Source of the DNA: Pseudomonas rhizoryzae
GTDB lineage: Bacteria > Pseudomonadota > Gammaproteobacteria > Pseudomonadales > Pseudomonadaceae
Length of the DNA: 64,000 nt
Direction: 5' to 3'
NCBI RefSeq assembly: GCF_005250615.1
Contig: NZ_SULM01000003.1
Span: 248,001-312,000 of the forward strand
Shown here: positions 1-11,098 of the stretch, piece after piece
How positions within the stretch are numbered: the first letter of the stretch is position 1
How the letters are laid out: the number at the start of each line of letters is the position of its first letter
The notes under the pieces: model-generated
What the model was told of the DNA's origin: nothing
What the model saw: the letters and a program-made list of their open reading frames with translations, nothing else
Database searches by the model: none
Translations under genes and position numbers: made by a program

Positions 1-131
1 CGGGAAATCACGGATTTGTCCCTGGCGAAGAGCTCGGCCATCTGTTGCAGGCTGAGCCAGACGGTTTCTCGCTCCAGCTTGACGCTGATGCTACCGCTGT
101 CGCTTTGGTAAATCACGATCTCACTGTTCAT
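1..131 (-). CDS. RhuM-like / Fic-associated protein, N-terminus only
   Basis: This is the first 43 codons of a gene that leaves the window on its left edge. The translation begins MNSEIVIYQSDSGSISVKLE and continues with a WLSLQQMAELFARDKSVISR segment. That pattern (a short beta-rich start, then a helix-turn-helix-like stretch with Gln-Gln-Met-Ala-Glu-Leu-Phe) is typical of the RhuM/virulence family found in restriction-modification loci and in Fic/Doc fusions. It starts 18 bp after the hsdM stop codon, so it is probably in the same transcript, in the position where hsdS or an accessory gene is expected. Whether a Fic domain follows cannot be seen. The family call is from memory of these N-termini. 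Confidence 0.6.
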   Translation of the reverse strand, partial: MNSEIVIYQSDSGSISVKLERETVWLSLQQMAELFARDKSVIS

Positions 132-149
132 GGTCTTCCTCCGTGAAGG

Positions 150-1616
150 CTAAGCCCGAGTCAGCGCTTCGTTCAGCACGGCCTTGAGCTGGTCACGCAA
201 CTCACCGATTTCGCCTAGCAGCGTGGCGTAATTACGCAGCAGCTCGTCCGGGTCGTGGCTGATCTGCTCACCGACGTACGGGTTCTTGCAGTCCAGATTC
301 CAGTTGCGGGCTTTTAGCTCTTCAAAGCCGACCTTCCAGGCGAACTCATTCTCCACCCGCGCGGCAAAGCCATCGGCTTCACTGCCCCACCAAGTCTCCT
401 CGACGGCGAACTCCTCGATGCGCATGGGCTTGGTCTTGGAGTAGCTCTTATAGCCCGCCGGATATTGGTGTTCGTAGAACCAGACGTCCTTTGTAGGCGT
501 GCCCTTGGTGAAGAACAGCAGATTGGTCTTGATGCCGGTGTAAGGGTTGAACACGCCATTGGGCAGGCGAACGATGCTGTGCAGGTTGCATTCGGTGAGC
601 AGCTTTTCCTTGATACGGCTCTTGATGCCTTCACCGAAGAGGAAGCCATCCGGCAGCACCACGGCGGCGCGGCCACCGTCTTTGAGCAGGTGCATGATCA
701 GCACCAGAAACAAATCGGCAGTTTCGCGGGTGCGGAAGGCTGCGGGGAAATTGCTTTCGATGCCGTCCTCTTCCATGCCACCGAATGGCGGGTTGGCGAC
801 GATGCAGTCGACCCGTTCGCTCGGCCCCCAACTGATCAGTGGGCGGCTCAGGGTGTTGTCATGCTTGATCTGGCTGGGCACTTCGATGCCGTGCAGGATC
901 ATATTGGTGGTGGCCAGCAGGTGCGGCAGCGGCTTTTTCTCAACACCGAAGATGCTGGCCTGCAGTGCGCGTTCATCCTCGGCGGTTTTCACATAGCGGC
1001 TGCGCTTGTGCTCGATGGTGCAGGTAAGGAAGCCACCGGTGCCACAGGCCGGATCCATGACCTTCTCGTGCAGCTTGGGATCGACCATACGCACCATGAA
1101 CTCGGTGACCGGGCGCGGCGTGTAGAACTCGCCCGCATTTCCAGCGTTCTGCAGATCCCGCAGTAGCTGCTCGTACATGTCGCCAAAGGCATGCCGTTCC
1201 TGCGCCTTGTTGAAATCCACACCCTCCTGGATCTTGTTGATCACTTGGCGGATGAGGTGGCCGGACTTCATGTAGTTGTAGGCGTCCTCGAAGACGCCAC
1301 GCACCACGAACGCGGCCGGGCTGGTGCTGTACTCATGAAGATTCTGCAGCTGCGGGAACAGGTTGTTGTCGATGAAGCCTTTGAGGTCCTCACCCGTCAT
1401 GCCCTCAGGATCGGCCGCCCAGGTTCGCCAACGGCAGCTGGCCGGCAGTGGCGAGCGATAGCTGTCGTCGAGCAGTTCCCACTCCTGCTCGCGGTCGTCG
1501 AAGATCTTGAGAAAGAGCATCCAAACGAGCTGGCCGATGCGCTGGGCGTCGCCGTCGACACCCACGTCCTTGCGCATGATGTCCTGGATGGATTTGATGG
1601 TGCTGCTGATGGACAT
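150..1616 (-). CDS. hsdM: Type I restriction-modification system, DNA methyltransferase subunit HsdM
   Basis: N6-adenine methyltransferase subunit of a type I R-M enzyme, which works in complex with HsdS (specificity) and HsdR. The 488-residue protein starts at MSISSTIKSIQDIMRKDVGV, the usual start of the HsdM N-terminal helical domain; an in-frame extension of 17 residues is possible but unlike the family. The SAM-binding motif DPACGTGGFL is near residue 188 and the catalytic NPPF near 275. It follows hsdR on the same strand after a 221-bp gap. The RhuM-like gene follows it, and no hsdS is seen in the window. Base composition looks less GC-rich than the genes from 14 kb onward, consistent with horizontal transfer. 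Confidence 0.95.
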   Translation of the reverse strand: MSISSTIKSIQDIMRKDVGVDGDAQRIGQLVWMLFLKIFDDREQEWELLDDSYRSPLPASCRWRTWAADPEGMTGEDLKGFIDNNLFPQLQNLHEYSTSPAAFVVRGVFEDAYNYMKSGHLIRQVINKIQEGVDFNKAQERHAFGDMYEQLLRDLQNAGNAGEFYTPRPVTEFMVRMVDPKLHEKVMDPACGTGGFLTCTIEHKRSRYVKTAEDERALQASIFGVEKKPLPHLLATTNMILHGIEVPSQIKHDNTLSRPLISWGPSERVDCIVANPPFGGMEEDGIESNFPAAFRTRETADLFLVLIMHLLKDGGRAAVVLPDGFLFGEGIKSRIKEKLLTECNLHSIVRLPNGVFNPYTGIKTNLLFFTKGTPTKDVWFYEHQYPAGYKSYSKTKPMRIEEFAVEETWWGSEADGFAARVENEFAWKVGFEELKARNWNLDCKNPYVGEQISHDPDELLRNYATLLGEIGELRDQLKAVLNEALTRA

Positions 1617-1766
1617 GCGTATTTCCTGAACGGATATCAATGCCGCGCCAGACCACTGCGGCGACACCGCTCGGCCAGGATTAGGCGTAATGCTGGATCT
1701 AGGGGCACCCGAGCGATGAGATCAGGGTCTAGCGACAGGCTTGGGTACTACCCGCTGGCCGATCAA

Positions 1767-1784
1767 CTCCCGTTCAAACGGGAG
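1767..1784. repeat. 18-bp inverted repeat in the hsdR-hsdM gap
   Basis: The 221-bp gap between hsdR and hsdM holds a perfect dyad with 8-bp arms (CTCCCGTT/AACGGGAG) around a two-base centre. It has no T-run, so it is not an intrinsic terminator. It may be an operator or a relic of a small mobile repeat. Nothing else recognisable lies in the gap. Confidence 0.4.
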
Positions 1785-1837
1785 CCTGCCGCCAGACCAG
1801 GTAACTGCCTTACAGGATACCAGCCCCTTGGGCGGAT

Positions 1838-4204
1838 TTAGCCGTAAAGCTCCTGCTCCAACTCCTTGATCGCCTGCTGATAGCCCGGCTTGCCACCGAA
1901 GGCCTTGACCAGCTCCACAGGTGCGCCGATCCGATTGAAAGGATCGAGCTGCAGGATCTTGATGTCTTCGATGTGCTCGATACCGGTGTCTGCGTACTTG
2001 TCGAGCAGAGCCTCCAGGACCTGCCGTGCAGCACCCGAATACTTGGCGAAGTAGTTGCGCTTCTTCACCTGTTCGGCCCGCTCCTTGCGGGTCAAGGGTG
2101 GCTGATCGAAGGCGATATGGCAGACCAGGTCGAAAGGATCGAGCGTCTGCCCGCGCTTGGCTTCGATCTCTTCCGCCAATGCCTCCCACATCACGCCTTG
2201 GGCAGCCATCTCGTCGATGATGGCTTTCTTCTGCTGCGTAGCGCTCCAGCGCTTGAGGAAGTCGTCCAGCGACGCGAACTGCTTCTGCACGCAGGTACGG
2301 GTGTAGTCACGCAAGGATTCGGTGATCAGCTTGCCATCCGGCCCATAGTACTGCACTCGTTCGGCGATGACGGAGATGGGCAGGTTGTCGATAACATATC
2401 TGATACGCCTTCTACTACCCTGCTGGCCCTCGCCTTCTTCCTCCTCGTCGGGTAGCCACCCGTCACCATCGATGATGCCGTCTTCCTCCGCTGATGGATT
2501 GTCCGGCGGTACGGGAGATTCGCCACCTTCCGGTGCATAGATCACCACGGGCTCACCGTCGAATGCGGGATCAGCGAAGAGCTCGGTAGCTTTCTTGAAG
2601 TCCAGGATGGTGAACCAGTACTTGCCATACTCTTCGTTGATGCGCGTGCCCCGACCGATGATCTGCTTGAACTCGGTCATGGACTTGATGTGCTGATCGA
2701 GCACCACGAGTTTGCAGGTTTGGGCATCGACGCCGGTAGTCATCAACTTGCTGGTGGTGGCAATGACCGGATAACGCTGTTCTGGATTGATGAAATTATC
2801 CAGTTCGGCCTTACCCTCCTTGTCATCTCCCGTGATTCGCATGACGTACTTACGGCTTTGCGCTACGTGGTCCTTGTTGAGATTGACCAGCGCCTGCCGC
2901 ATGCGCTCGGCATGATCGATGTCGTCGCAGAAGACGATGGTCTTCTGGTACGGATCGGTTGCCCGGAGAAACTCGGTCACCTTCTGGGCAACCAATTGCG
3001 TACGCGCCTCGATCACCAACTGGCGATCCATATCCTTGAGGTTGTAGATCCGGTCTTCGATCAGTTCGCCATTCTTGTCGCGCATGCCCTTGGGCGGACG
3101 CCAACCCTGCAGGTCCTTGTCGAAGTCGATGCGCACCACCTTGTAGGGCGCGAGGAAGCCGTCTTCGATACCTTGCTTCAAGGTGTAGCTATAAACCGGC
3201 TCACCAAAGTAGGTGATGCTTGATATCTCTCGGGTTTCCTTAGGTGTCGCCGTTAGGCCGATATGGGTAGCCCCCGAAAAATATTCGAGAATTTCACGCC
3301 AGGCGGAGTCTTCGGCTGCGCTGCCGCGGTGGCACTCGTCGATCACGATCAGATCGAAAAAGTCGCGGGAAAACTGTTTGTAGACGTTCCGCTCCTCTTC
3401 GGAGCCCGTCACCGCCTGGTAGAGCGAAAGATAGATCTCGTAGGACGTATCGATCTGGCGCTTGGCGATCTTGGTCATCGCCTGGCCAAAGGGTTTGAAG
3501 TCGTTATTCTTGGTCTGATCGACCAGGATATTGCGGTCAGCCAAGAAGAGGATTCGTTTCTTCTGCTTCGATTTCCAGAGTCGCCAGATGATTTGGAAGG
3601 CCGTATAGGTCTTACCCGTTCCTGTCGCCATTACCAACAAGACGCGATCCTGGCCTCTGGCTACCGCCTCTACCGTCCGATTGATAGCGTTGGTTTGGTA
3701 GTAACGCGGCATCCGCCCGGAGCCATCGTCGTAATAGGGCGCTGCAATCTTCTGTTGAGCCTCGCCGCTCAATCCCTTCCATTGGCAATAGCGCTGCCAG
3801 AGCTCTTGAGGGCTAGGAAACTGGTCTAGACTCAACTCGGTTTCCACTTGAGCTCCGGTCCCACTGCGGTCGTGGAACAGAAAGCCATCGCCATTACTGG
3901 AGAATACGAAGGGAACATCCAGCGCCTCGGCGTAACCGAGTGCCTGCTGCATACCGGAGCCCAGCGAGTGTTTGTTGTCCTTGGCTTCGATGACTGCGAT
4001 GGGCAGGTTCGGCTGGTGGTAGAGGATGTAGTCGGCCCGTCGCGACTCACCCCGACTGTGCAGCTTACCGCGGACGATGATGCGCCCCTTGGTGAAGGTG
4101 ACTTCCTCTCGAACCTGTCTGTGCAGATCCCAGCCGGCCTTGCCAATAGCGGGGGAAATGAACTTGCTGCAGATATCCCTTTCGGAAAGCGCTTTCTTAT
4201 CCAT
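1838..4204 (-). CDS. hsdR: Type I restriction enzyme, EcoEI-like R subunit HsdR
   Basis: Restriction and DNA-translocating subunit of the type I system. The 788-residue length fits the shorter EcoEI-like class rather than the roughly 1,100-residue EcoKI class. The N-terminal nuclease shows D58 followed by E73-A-K75, the PD-(D/E)xK pattern. The helicase part has Walker A ATGTGKT at 193-199 and the DEAD-box-like DECH at 289-292. Later motifs include [16 protein letters not shown] and QIIGRGTRI, the latter being helicase motif VI. The C-terminus resembles the EcoEI R C-terminal domain. It is the first gene of the minus-strand hsd operon, which lies directly downstream of guaA. It appears intact. 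Confidence 0.95.
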   Translation of the reverse strand: MDKKALSERDICSKFISPAIGKAGWDLHRQVREEVTFTKGRIIVRGKLHSRGESRRADYILYHQPNLPIAVIEAKDNKHSLGSGMQQALGYAEALDVPFVFSSNGDGFLFHDRSGTGAQVETELSLDQFPSPQELWQRYCQWKGLSGEAQQKIAAPYYDDGSGRMPRYYQTNAINRTVEAVARGQDRVLLVMATGTGKTYTAFQIIWRLWKSKQKKRILFLADRNILVDQTKNNDFKPFGQAMTKIAKRQIDTSYEIYLSLYQAVTGSEEERNVYKQFSRDFFDLIVIDECHRGSAAEDSAWREILEYFSGATHIGLTATPKETREISSITYFGEPVYSYTLKQGIEDGFLAPYKVVRIDFDKDLQGWRPPKGMRDKNGELIEDRIYNLKDMDRQLVIEARTQLVAQKVTEFLRATDPYQKTIVFCDDIDHAERMRQALVNLNKDHVAQSRKYVMRITGDDKEGKAELDNFINPEQRYPVIATTSKLMTTGVDAQTCKLVVLDQHIKSMTEFKQIIGRGTRINEEYGKYWFTILDFKKATELFADPAFDGEPVVIYAPEGGESPVPPDNPSAEEDGIIDGDGWLPDEEEEGEGQQGSRRRIRYVIDNLPISVIAERVQYYGPDGKLITESLRDYTRTCVQKQFASLDDFLKRWSATQQKKAIIDEMAAQGVMWEALAEEIEAKRGQTLDPFDLVCHIAFDQPPLTRKERAEQVKKRNYFAKYSGAARQVLEALLDKYADTGIEHIEDIKILQLDPFNRIGAPVELVKAFGGKPGYQQAIKELEQELYG

Positions 4205-4449
4205 GCTTCAGCCTTACGCGAAATCGAACGACCGTCCTTTGCCAGACCGGACAGCGAAAGTAACAGGTGCGGGGATCATTTCTGCGGGCGATTCGACACC
4301 ACACCTAATGCGATGCCGATCACAATATCTATCTAGTCGCCGTCTGGTAAAGGATCGAAAGACTATCGGTCTAGCGGGAAGAACCTCGAGCTCTAGACCA
4401 ATTTTCGACCTAGCCAGCCGCGAGCATGCTAAAGAGCGCTGACAACCTC
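4205..4449. other. Non-coding gap upstream of hsdR, downstream of guaA
   Basis: About 245 bp between the hsdR start and the guaA terminator. It should hold the hsd promoter. I see no integrase, tRNA or credible ORF, and no second copy of the guaA 3' end. Composition is more AT-rich than the flanking core genes. Confidence 0.6.
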
Positions 4450-4490
4450 AAAACAATAAGGCCCGGATGCGATCCGGGCCTTATTGTTTT
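4450..4490 (-). terminator. Intrinsic terminator downstream of guaA
   Basis: A perfect 19-bp inverted repeat (AACAATAAGGCCCGGAT arm, GCG loop) with A-runs and T-runs at both edges. It lies 39 bp beyond the guaA stop. The symmetric A/T flanks suggest it works in both directions, insulating guaA from the hsd locus. Confidence 0.9.
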
Positions 4491-4529
4491 ACCGCACAAG
4501 CTAGAGCCAGGGATTATTGGCTCTAGCCA

Positions 4530-6107
4530 TCACTCCCACTCAATCGTCGCCGGCGGCTTGCTCGAGACGTCGTAGGTGACGCGGGAGATGCCGTCGATTT
4601 CGTTGATGATGCGGTTGGAGACCTTTTCCAGCAGCTCGTAGGGCAGATGGGCCCAGCGGGCGGTCATGAAGTCGATGGTTTCCACGGCGCGCAGGGCGAC
4701 GACCCAGGCGTAGCGGCGGCCGTCGCCGACCACGCCGACGGATTTCACCGGCTGGAAGACGACGAAGGCCTGGCTGACCTTGTGATACCAGTCGGCCTTG
4801 CGCAGTTCGGTGATGAAGATGTCGTCAGCACGGCGCAGCAGGTCGGCGTATTCCTTCTTCACTTCGCCGAGGATGCGCACGCCCAGGCCAGGGCCGGGGA
4901 AGGGATGGCGGTAGACCATGTCGTAGGGCAGGCCCAGTTCCAGGCCGATCTTGCGCACCTCGTCCTTGAACAGTTCGCGCAGCGGCTCGACCAGCTTGAG
5001 GTTCATCTCCTCGGGCAGGCCGCCGACGTTGTGGTGGGACTTGATGACATGGGCCTTGCCGGTCTTGGCGCCAGCCGACTCGATGACGTCGGGGTAGATG
5101 GTGCCCTGGGCCAGGAACTTGATGTTGTCGAGCTTGCTGGCTTCGGCGTCGAAGACGTCGATGAAGGTGCGGCCGATGATCTTGCGCTTCTTCTCCGGGT
5201 CGGCTTCGCCTTCCAGGTTGGTCAGGAAGCGCTGTTCGGCGTTGGCGCGGATCACCTTGACGCCCATGTTCTCGGCGAACATGGCCATCACCTGGTCACC
5301 CTCGTGCAGGCGCAAGAGGCCGTTGTCGACGAAGACGCAGGTCAGTTGCTCGCCGATGGCCTTGTGCAGCAAGGCTGCGACCACTGAGGAGTCGACGCCG
5401 CCGGAGAGGCCCAGCAGCACGTTGGCACCGCCGACCTGGGCGCGCACCTGGGCAATGGCGTCCTCGACGATGTTGGCCGGGGTCCAGAGGGCTTCGCAGC
5501 CGCAAATGTCCTTGAGGAAACGCGAGAGGATGCGGCCGCCCTGCTTGGTGTGGGTCACCTCGGGGTGGAACTGCACGCCGTACCAGGCGCGCTCGTCGTC
5601 GCCCATGGCGGCGATGGCGCAGCTGGGGGTGCTAGCGACGATGTGGAAGCCTTCCGGGAGCTTGCCGACCTTGTCGCCGTGGCTCATCCAGACGTCCAGG
5701 CCGAGTACGCCGTCGTCGTCGATGTGGTCTTCGATGCCTTCGAGCAAGCGGCTCTTGCCGACCACGTCGACCTTGGCGTAGCCGAATTCACGGACATTGG
5801 AGCCTTCGACCTTGCCGCCGAGCTGCTCGGCCATGGTCTGCATGCCGTAGCAGATGCCCAGCAGCGGGACGCCCAGGTCGAACACGGCCTTGGGTGCGCG
5901 GGGGCTGCCGACCTCGTGGACCGACTCGGGACCACCGGCGAGGATGATGCCGCGCGGAGCGAAGGCGCGGATGTCGGCGTCGTCCATGTCGAAAGGGTGC
6001 AGTTCGCAGTAGACGCCCAGCTCGCGCACGCGGCGGGCGATGAGCTGGGTGTACTGGGAACCGAAGTCGAGGATGAGGATGCGGTGGGCGTGGATGTCTT
6101 GGGACAT
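4530..6107 (-). CDS. guaA: GMP synthase (glutamine-hydrolysing)
   Basis: Converts XMP to GMP with ATP and glutamine, the last step of guanine nucleotide synthesis. The 525-residue start [20 protein letters not shown] matches the family; an in-frame 26-residue extension upstream is unlikely. The glutamine amidotransferase domain has nucleophile Cys86 in GICYGMQ and the His/Glu of FHPEVTH. The synthetase domain has the PP-loop [11 protein letters not shown], and the C-terminus ends in TIEWE. It lies 90 bp downstream of guaB, with a large hairpin between them. The 3' end of guaA is a known integration hotspot for genomic islands, which is relevant to the adjoining hsd locus. Confidence 0.99.
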   Translation of the reverse strand: MSQDIHAHRILILDFGSQYTQLIARRVRELGVYCELHPFDMDDADIRAFAPRGIILAGGPESVHEVGSPRAPKAVFDLGVPLLGICYGMQTMAEQLGGKVEGSNVREFGYAKVDVVGKSRLLEGIEDHIDDDGVLGLDVWMSHGDKVGKLPEGFHIVASTPSCAIAAMGDDERAWYGVQFHPEVTHTKQGGRILSRFLKDICGCEALWTPANIVEDAIAQVRAQVGGANVLLGLSGGVDSSVVAALLHKAIGEQLTCVFVDNGLLRLHEGDQVMAMFAENMGVKVIRANAEQRFLTNLEGEADPEKKRKIIGRTFIDVFDAEASKLDNIKFLAQGTIYPDVIESAGAKTGKAHVIKSHHNVGGLPEEMNLKLVEPLRELFKDEVRKIGLELGLPYDMVYRHPFPGPGLGVRILGEVKKEYADLLRRADDIFITELRKADWYHKVSQAFVVFQPVKSVGVVGDGRRYAWVVALRAVETIDFMTARWAHLPYELLEKVSNRIINEIDGISRVTYDVSSKPPATIEWE

Positions 6108-6137
6108 GGCCAGGTCTCGGTGAGCGCTAGGTTCAGA

Positions 6138-6169
6138 CGATTCGGGGCTGTCTAGACAGCCCCGAATCG
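6138..6169. other. Perfect 32-bp palindrome between guaB and guaA
   Basis: A perfect 16+16-bp palindrome centred on TCTAGA (arm CGATTCGGGGCTGTCT) in the 90-bp guaB-guaA spacer. In the transcript it would form a very stable hairpin. No U-run follows on the minus strand, so it looks like an RNA-processing, stability or pausing element rather than a terminator. Confidence 0.8.
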
Positions 6170-6197
6170 CAACGTAGAAGTACAAACAGTTTAGGAA

Positions 6198-7706
<1,509 letters not shown>

Positions 7707-7773
7707 TTATACCTGCGCTTTGTGATGGGCGGCAACGCGCCAGGACACCAACGGTTCGGGAATCGATTTACTT

Positions 7774-7792
7774 GAGAATGGCTATCAACTTA
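7774..7792. promoter_or_regulatory. Possible Fur box upstream of the siderophore receptor
   Basis: GAGAATGGCTATCAACTTA matches about 11 of 19 positions of the Fur consensus. It lies about 40 bp before the receptor start, in the divergent guaB/receptor region. The match is partial, but the location fits iron repression of the uptake cassette. Confidence 0.35.
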
Positions 7793-7832
7793 GAATCGCC
7801 GACCCTCCCCTTCCCAGCCACCGAGACCGCCC

Positions 7833-9959
7833 TTGAACACCCAGCCCAGAGCCCTTCGTCGCTTCGCTCCTTTCGCCCTCAGCACCCTGGCCCTGGCGAC
7901 CAGTTCCGGCCTGCTGGCGGCGGAGAGCACCACCCTCGCCCCGATGGACATCTCCACCACGGCCAGTGACGCGGACACGGGCTATCGGGCGAGCAAGGCG
8001 TCCACTGCGAGCAAGAGCGAGGTGCCGGTCAAGGAGGAAGCCCAGTCGGTGCAGGTGGTGACGCCGCAAACCCTCAGCGATTTCGAGGTGCGCAGCCTGG
8101 ACGACGCCATGCAGTTCGTCAGCGGCGTCAGCCAGGGCAATACCCTGGCCGGCACCAAGGATGCCTTCGTCAAACGCGGCTTCGGCAGCAACAACGACGG
8201 CTCCATCTTCCGCGATGGGGTGCGTTCGAGTCTGTCGCACAACTTCGATGCCACCGTCGAGCGTGTCGAGGTGCTCAAGGGCCCGGCCTCGCTGCTATAT
8301 GGCGCCCTGGAGCCGGGCGGGTTGATCAACGTGGTCAGCAAGCAGCCGCAATACCAGCAGCGCACCACCCTGAGCGGCTCGGCCTACAGCGAGGGCGGCG
8401 GCAACCTGGGTCTGGACACTACCGGCCCCCTGGGCGACAGCGGCTTCGCCTATCGACTCATCGCCGAGCGCCAGAGCGAGGACTACTGGCGCAACTATGG
8501 CGTGGACCAGCACACCCTGGTGGCGCCGTCGCTGTCCTGGACCGGCGAGCGCGCCAGCCTGACCCTGGCCTATTCCTACAACGACTACACCGGCCCGGTG
8601 GATCGCGGGACGGTGTTCGTCAATGGGCATCCGAGCAGCGCCAGCTACGGCAAGCGTCTCGACGAGAAGTGGGCGAAGAGCGAAGGCATCACCGAAACCG
8701 CCAGCGCCCGTTTCGAGTACCAGCTCAGCGACGACTGGAAGACGCGCCTGACCTATGCCTGGAACAACGACCGCTACAGCCTGGACTTCGCCCAGCCGGT
8801 GTCCCTGGCGGCGAATGGCAATCTGCTGCGGGTCGCCAACGGCGCCGACTACGACTATGAGACGACGTACGCGAGCTGGGACTTCATCGGTCGCCAGGAG
8901 CTCTTCGGCCAACGCCATGACCTGCTGGTAGGCCTCGATCACGAGGACAACGACCAATTCCGCGGCAACACCTACCGCAACAACAATGCCTCGCGCCGTA
9001 ACATCAACATCAATGCGCCGGTGTACGGCAACCTGGCGCCGCCGAGTCTGCTGAGCGCGACCCAGAGCGACCAGGACAGCAACCTGAAGTCCACCTCGCT
9101 GTACATCAAGGACAACTGGCATCTCGACGACCGCTGGATTCTGGTGCTCGGCGGCCGCTACCAGTCCTTCGATCAATACGCTGACCAGGGTCTGGGCAGA
9201 AACCACGTGGTCAATCTGGACAAGCGCGATCATGCCGCCGTGCCGCTGGCGGGCGTGGTGTTCCAGGCCACCGACAGCCTGTCGCTGTACGGCAACTACA
9301 GTCGCTCCTTCGTGCCGAACACCACCGTGGACGACCGCGGCAACACCTTCGATCCCGAAGAGGGCCGCAGCTTCGAGGTGGGCGCCAAGTACGACCTGAC
9401 GCCAGGGCTGAATCTGAACGTGGCGCTCTACGACATCGAGAAGAAGAACGTGGTGACCACCAGCAGCGTTGGCGGTGTGAGCATCAGCCAGGCGGCCGGC
9501 AAGGTCGGTTCTCAGGGGCTGGAAGTCGACCTCACCGGTCGCCTGGCCGAGCGCTGGGACGTGATCGCCACCTATGCCTACGATCACACCGAGGTGCTCG
9601 ACGACCCGGCCAACGAGGGCAAGCGCCTGCCCCAGGCGCCCAAGCACAGCGGCAGCCTCTACCTGACCCATCACCTGCTGGTGCCTTCCAACCTAGGCAG
9701 CTGGCACGTCGGCGGTGGCGCCCGCTACGTGGGCGAACGCGCCGGCGATCCGGCCAATAGCTTCTATATGGACAGCTACACCGTAGCCGACGCCTTCCTG
9801 CGCTGGGACCTGCCGGTGACCGGCTACCAGGCGCGACTGCAGCTGAACGTGGATAACCTGTTCGACAAGGAGTACTACCCGTCGAGCGCCAACAGTCCGC
9901 TGCAGGTGGCGGTGGGTGAGCCGCGGACGGCGCGGCTGAGTGCCAGCGTGAGCTTCTGA
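7833..9959 (+). CDS. TonB-dependent siderophore receptor
   Basis: Outer-membrane gated channel for a ferric siderophore. The 708-residue protein starts at a TTG codon: an in-frame stop lies 42 bp upstream, and the first ATG would remove the signal peptide (residues 1 to about 29, ending LLAA). The plug domain includes QSVQVVTPQTL and PASLLYGALEPGGLINVV. A long beta-barrel follows, and the protein ends in the C-terminal Phe expected for BAM recognition (SASVSF). There is no N-terminal secretin-like signalling extension and no FecI/FecR pair nearby, so Fur control alone is likely. A binding protein, two permeases and an ATPase follow. The siderophore ligand cannot be read from the sequence. Confidence 0.93.
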   Translation: MNTQPRALRRFAPFALSTLALATSSGLLAAESTTLAPMDISTTASDADTGYRASKASTASKSEVPVKEEAQSVQVVTPQTLSDFEVRSLDDAMQFVSGVSQGNTLAGTKDAFVKRGFGSNNDGSIFRDGVRSSLSHNFDATVERVEVLKGPASLLYGALEPGGLINVVSKQPQYQQRTTLSGSAYSEGGGNLGLDTTGPLGDSGFAYRLIAERQSEDYWRNYGVDQHTLVAPSLSWTGERASLTLAYSYNDYTGPVDRGTVFVNGHPSSASYGKRLDEKWAKSEGITETASARFEYQLSDDWKTRLTYAWNNDRYSLDFAQPVSLAANGNLLRVANGADYDYETTYASWDFIGRQELFGQRHDLLVGLDHEDNDQFRGNTYRNNNASRRNININAPVYGNLAPPSLLSATQSDQDSNLKSTSLYIKDNWHLDDRWILVLGGRYQSFDQYADQGLGRNHVVNLDKRDHAAVPLAGVVFQATDSLSLYGNYSRSFVPNTTVDDRGNTFDPEEGRSFEVGAKYDLTPGLNLNVALYDIEKKNVVTTSSVGGVSISQAAGKVGSQGLEVDLTGRLAERWDVIATYAYDHTEVLDDPANEGKRLPQAPKHSGSLYLTHHLLVPSNLGSWHVGGGARYVGERAGDPANSFYMDSYTVADAFLRWDLPVTGYQARLQLNVDNLFDKEYYPSSANSPLQVAVGEPRTARLSASVSF

Positions 9960-9972
9960 GCAAGGCAGCCAG

Positions 9973-10008
9973 CCCTCACCCCAGCCCTCTCCCAAGGGGA
10001 GAGGGGGC
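9973..10008 (+). repeat. Dispersed palindromic repeat, family A
   Basis: One copy of CCCTCACCCCAGCCCTCTCC followed by the inverted GGGAGAGGG arm. The same motif, on either strand, recurs at about 15.07, 35.90, 52.02, 59.06-59.79 and 63.65 kb. It lies between the receptor gene and the transport operon. Confidence 0.85.
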
Positions 10009-10153
10009 GAACGGTGCCGAGCGGAGGGCGCGACGCTCGGCCTGATACCGCTTTGCGGATGCCAGCCCAACGGAGATGCTCTATCCTAGCCGCCCCGTCG
10101 CGGGGCCTTGGCCCGCCTGGCGGGCCTCTTTCCTTCCCCAGTCAGTCCCCGCC

Positions 10154-11098
10154 ATGCTCGATCGCCGCGCCCTTTTGCAATTCGCCGCTGGTACCGCCCT
10201 GCTCGCCGGGCTGCCGGGTCGGGTGTGCGCACGTGCCTCGGCTGCGGATGGCGAATTCCCACGGCAGGTGGAGCATGTGGCGGGTAGCACCACCCTGCTG
10301 CGGGAGCCCCGGCGTGTGGCGGTGATTTCCACCGGTCAGTTGGACGCGGCCCTGTGCCTGGGCATCATCCCGGCCGGTACCACCCGGGTGGACAATCGCG
10401 AACTGGCGCCGCCCTACCTGCGCGCGGCCTATGCCGATCGCGCCGGTGAGTTGGCGGCCATGGTCGACCTGGGCAGTCGCCAGGCGCCCGACCTGGAGGC
10501 CCTGGCGCGGCTGGCGCCGGATCTCATCGTGCTCAATCGTACCGTCCTGCGTGGCGGGGGCTTCGAGCTGTTCTCACGCATCGCGCCGACCGTCGTGGCC
10601 CGCGGTACCGGCGGCAACTGGCGGCCGGACTTCCTGCTGCTGGCCGGAGCCCTGGGGCGACGCCAACAGGCGGAGGGGCAGCTCGCGGCGCTGGACCGGG
10701 ACATCGCCGGTATCGCCCAACGTCTCGGCGCCCAACCGCCCTCCGCCTCCCTGCTGTTTTCCAGCGGTGCCCGCCTGCGGCTGATGGGGGTGGACTCCTT
10801 TGCCGGCGGCCTGCTGCAGGCCATGGGCATGACCCGCCCGGCTGCGCAGCGTTTCAAGGGCACCTCGCGGGATGTCAGCGCCGAGTTGCTGGACCTGGCC
10901 GACGCCGACTGGCTGTTCTATGCCGAGCAGGGCACCGCCCTGGCCAGCCTGGCGCGGCAGCCGTTGTGGCCTCGGCTGGAGGCCGTGAACCAAGCCAGGG
11001 CCATCCGTGTAGATACCGACGCCTTCTATCTCAACGCCGGCCCCGTGGCCGCGCGTCAGGTGGTGACCAGCGTGGCCAGCGCCCTGGGGGTGGCATGA
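10154..11098 (+). CDS. Iron-siderophore ABC transporter, periplasmic substrate-binding protein
   Basis: FecB/FhuD-type class III binding protein (314 residues) that passes a ferric siderophore to the inner-membrane permease. The start MLDRRALLQFAAGTALLAG gives a signal peptide with adjacent arginines, so Tat export is possible. An upstream in-frame start would add 26 residues without a signal. The body contains RVAVISTGQLDAALCLG and PDLEALARLAPDLIVLN, typical of the periplasmic binding protein fold with a long central helix. Its stop overlaps the next start (ATGA), so translation is coupled to the permease genes. Confidence 0.92.
   Translation: MLDRRALLQFAAGTALLAGLPGRVCARASAADGEFPRQVEHVAGSTTLLREPRRVAVISTGQLDAALCLGIIPAGTTRVDNRELAPPYLRAAYADRAGELAAMVDLGSRQAPDLEALARLAPDLIVLNRTVLRGGGFELFSRIAPTVVARGTGGNWRPDFLLLAGALGRRQQAEGQLAALDRDIAGIAQRLGAQPPSASLLFSSGARLRLMGVDSFAGGLLQAMGMTRPAAQRFKGTSRDVSAELLDLADADWLFYAEQGTALASLARQPLWPRLEAVNQARAIRVDTDAFYLNAGPVAARQVVTSVASALGVA

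Noticed and set aside
465-1166. Plus-strand ORF across hsdM
   Set aside because: Shadow of hsdM without motifs.
1722-2189. ORF in the hsdR-hsdM gap overlapping the hsdR end
   Set aside because: Mostly a frame shadow of hsdR; no start signal or domain.
8295-9674. Open frame of about 459 codons opposite the siderophore receptor gene
   Set aside because: No recognisable domains; a mirror of receptor codon usage.
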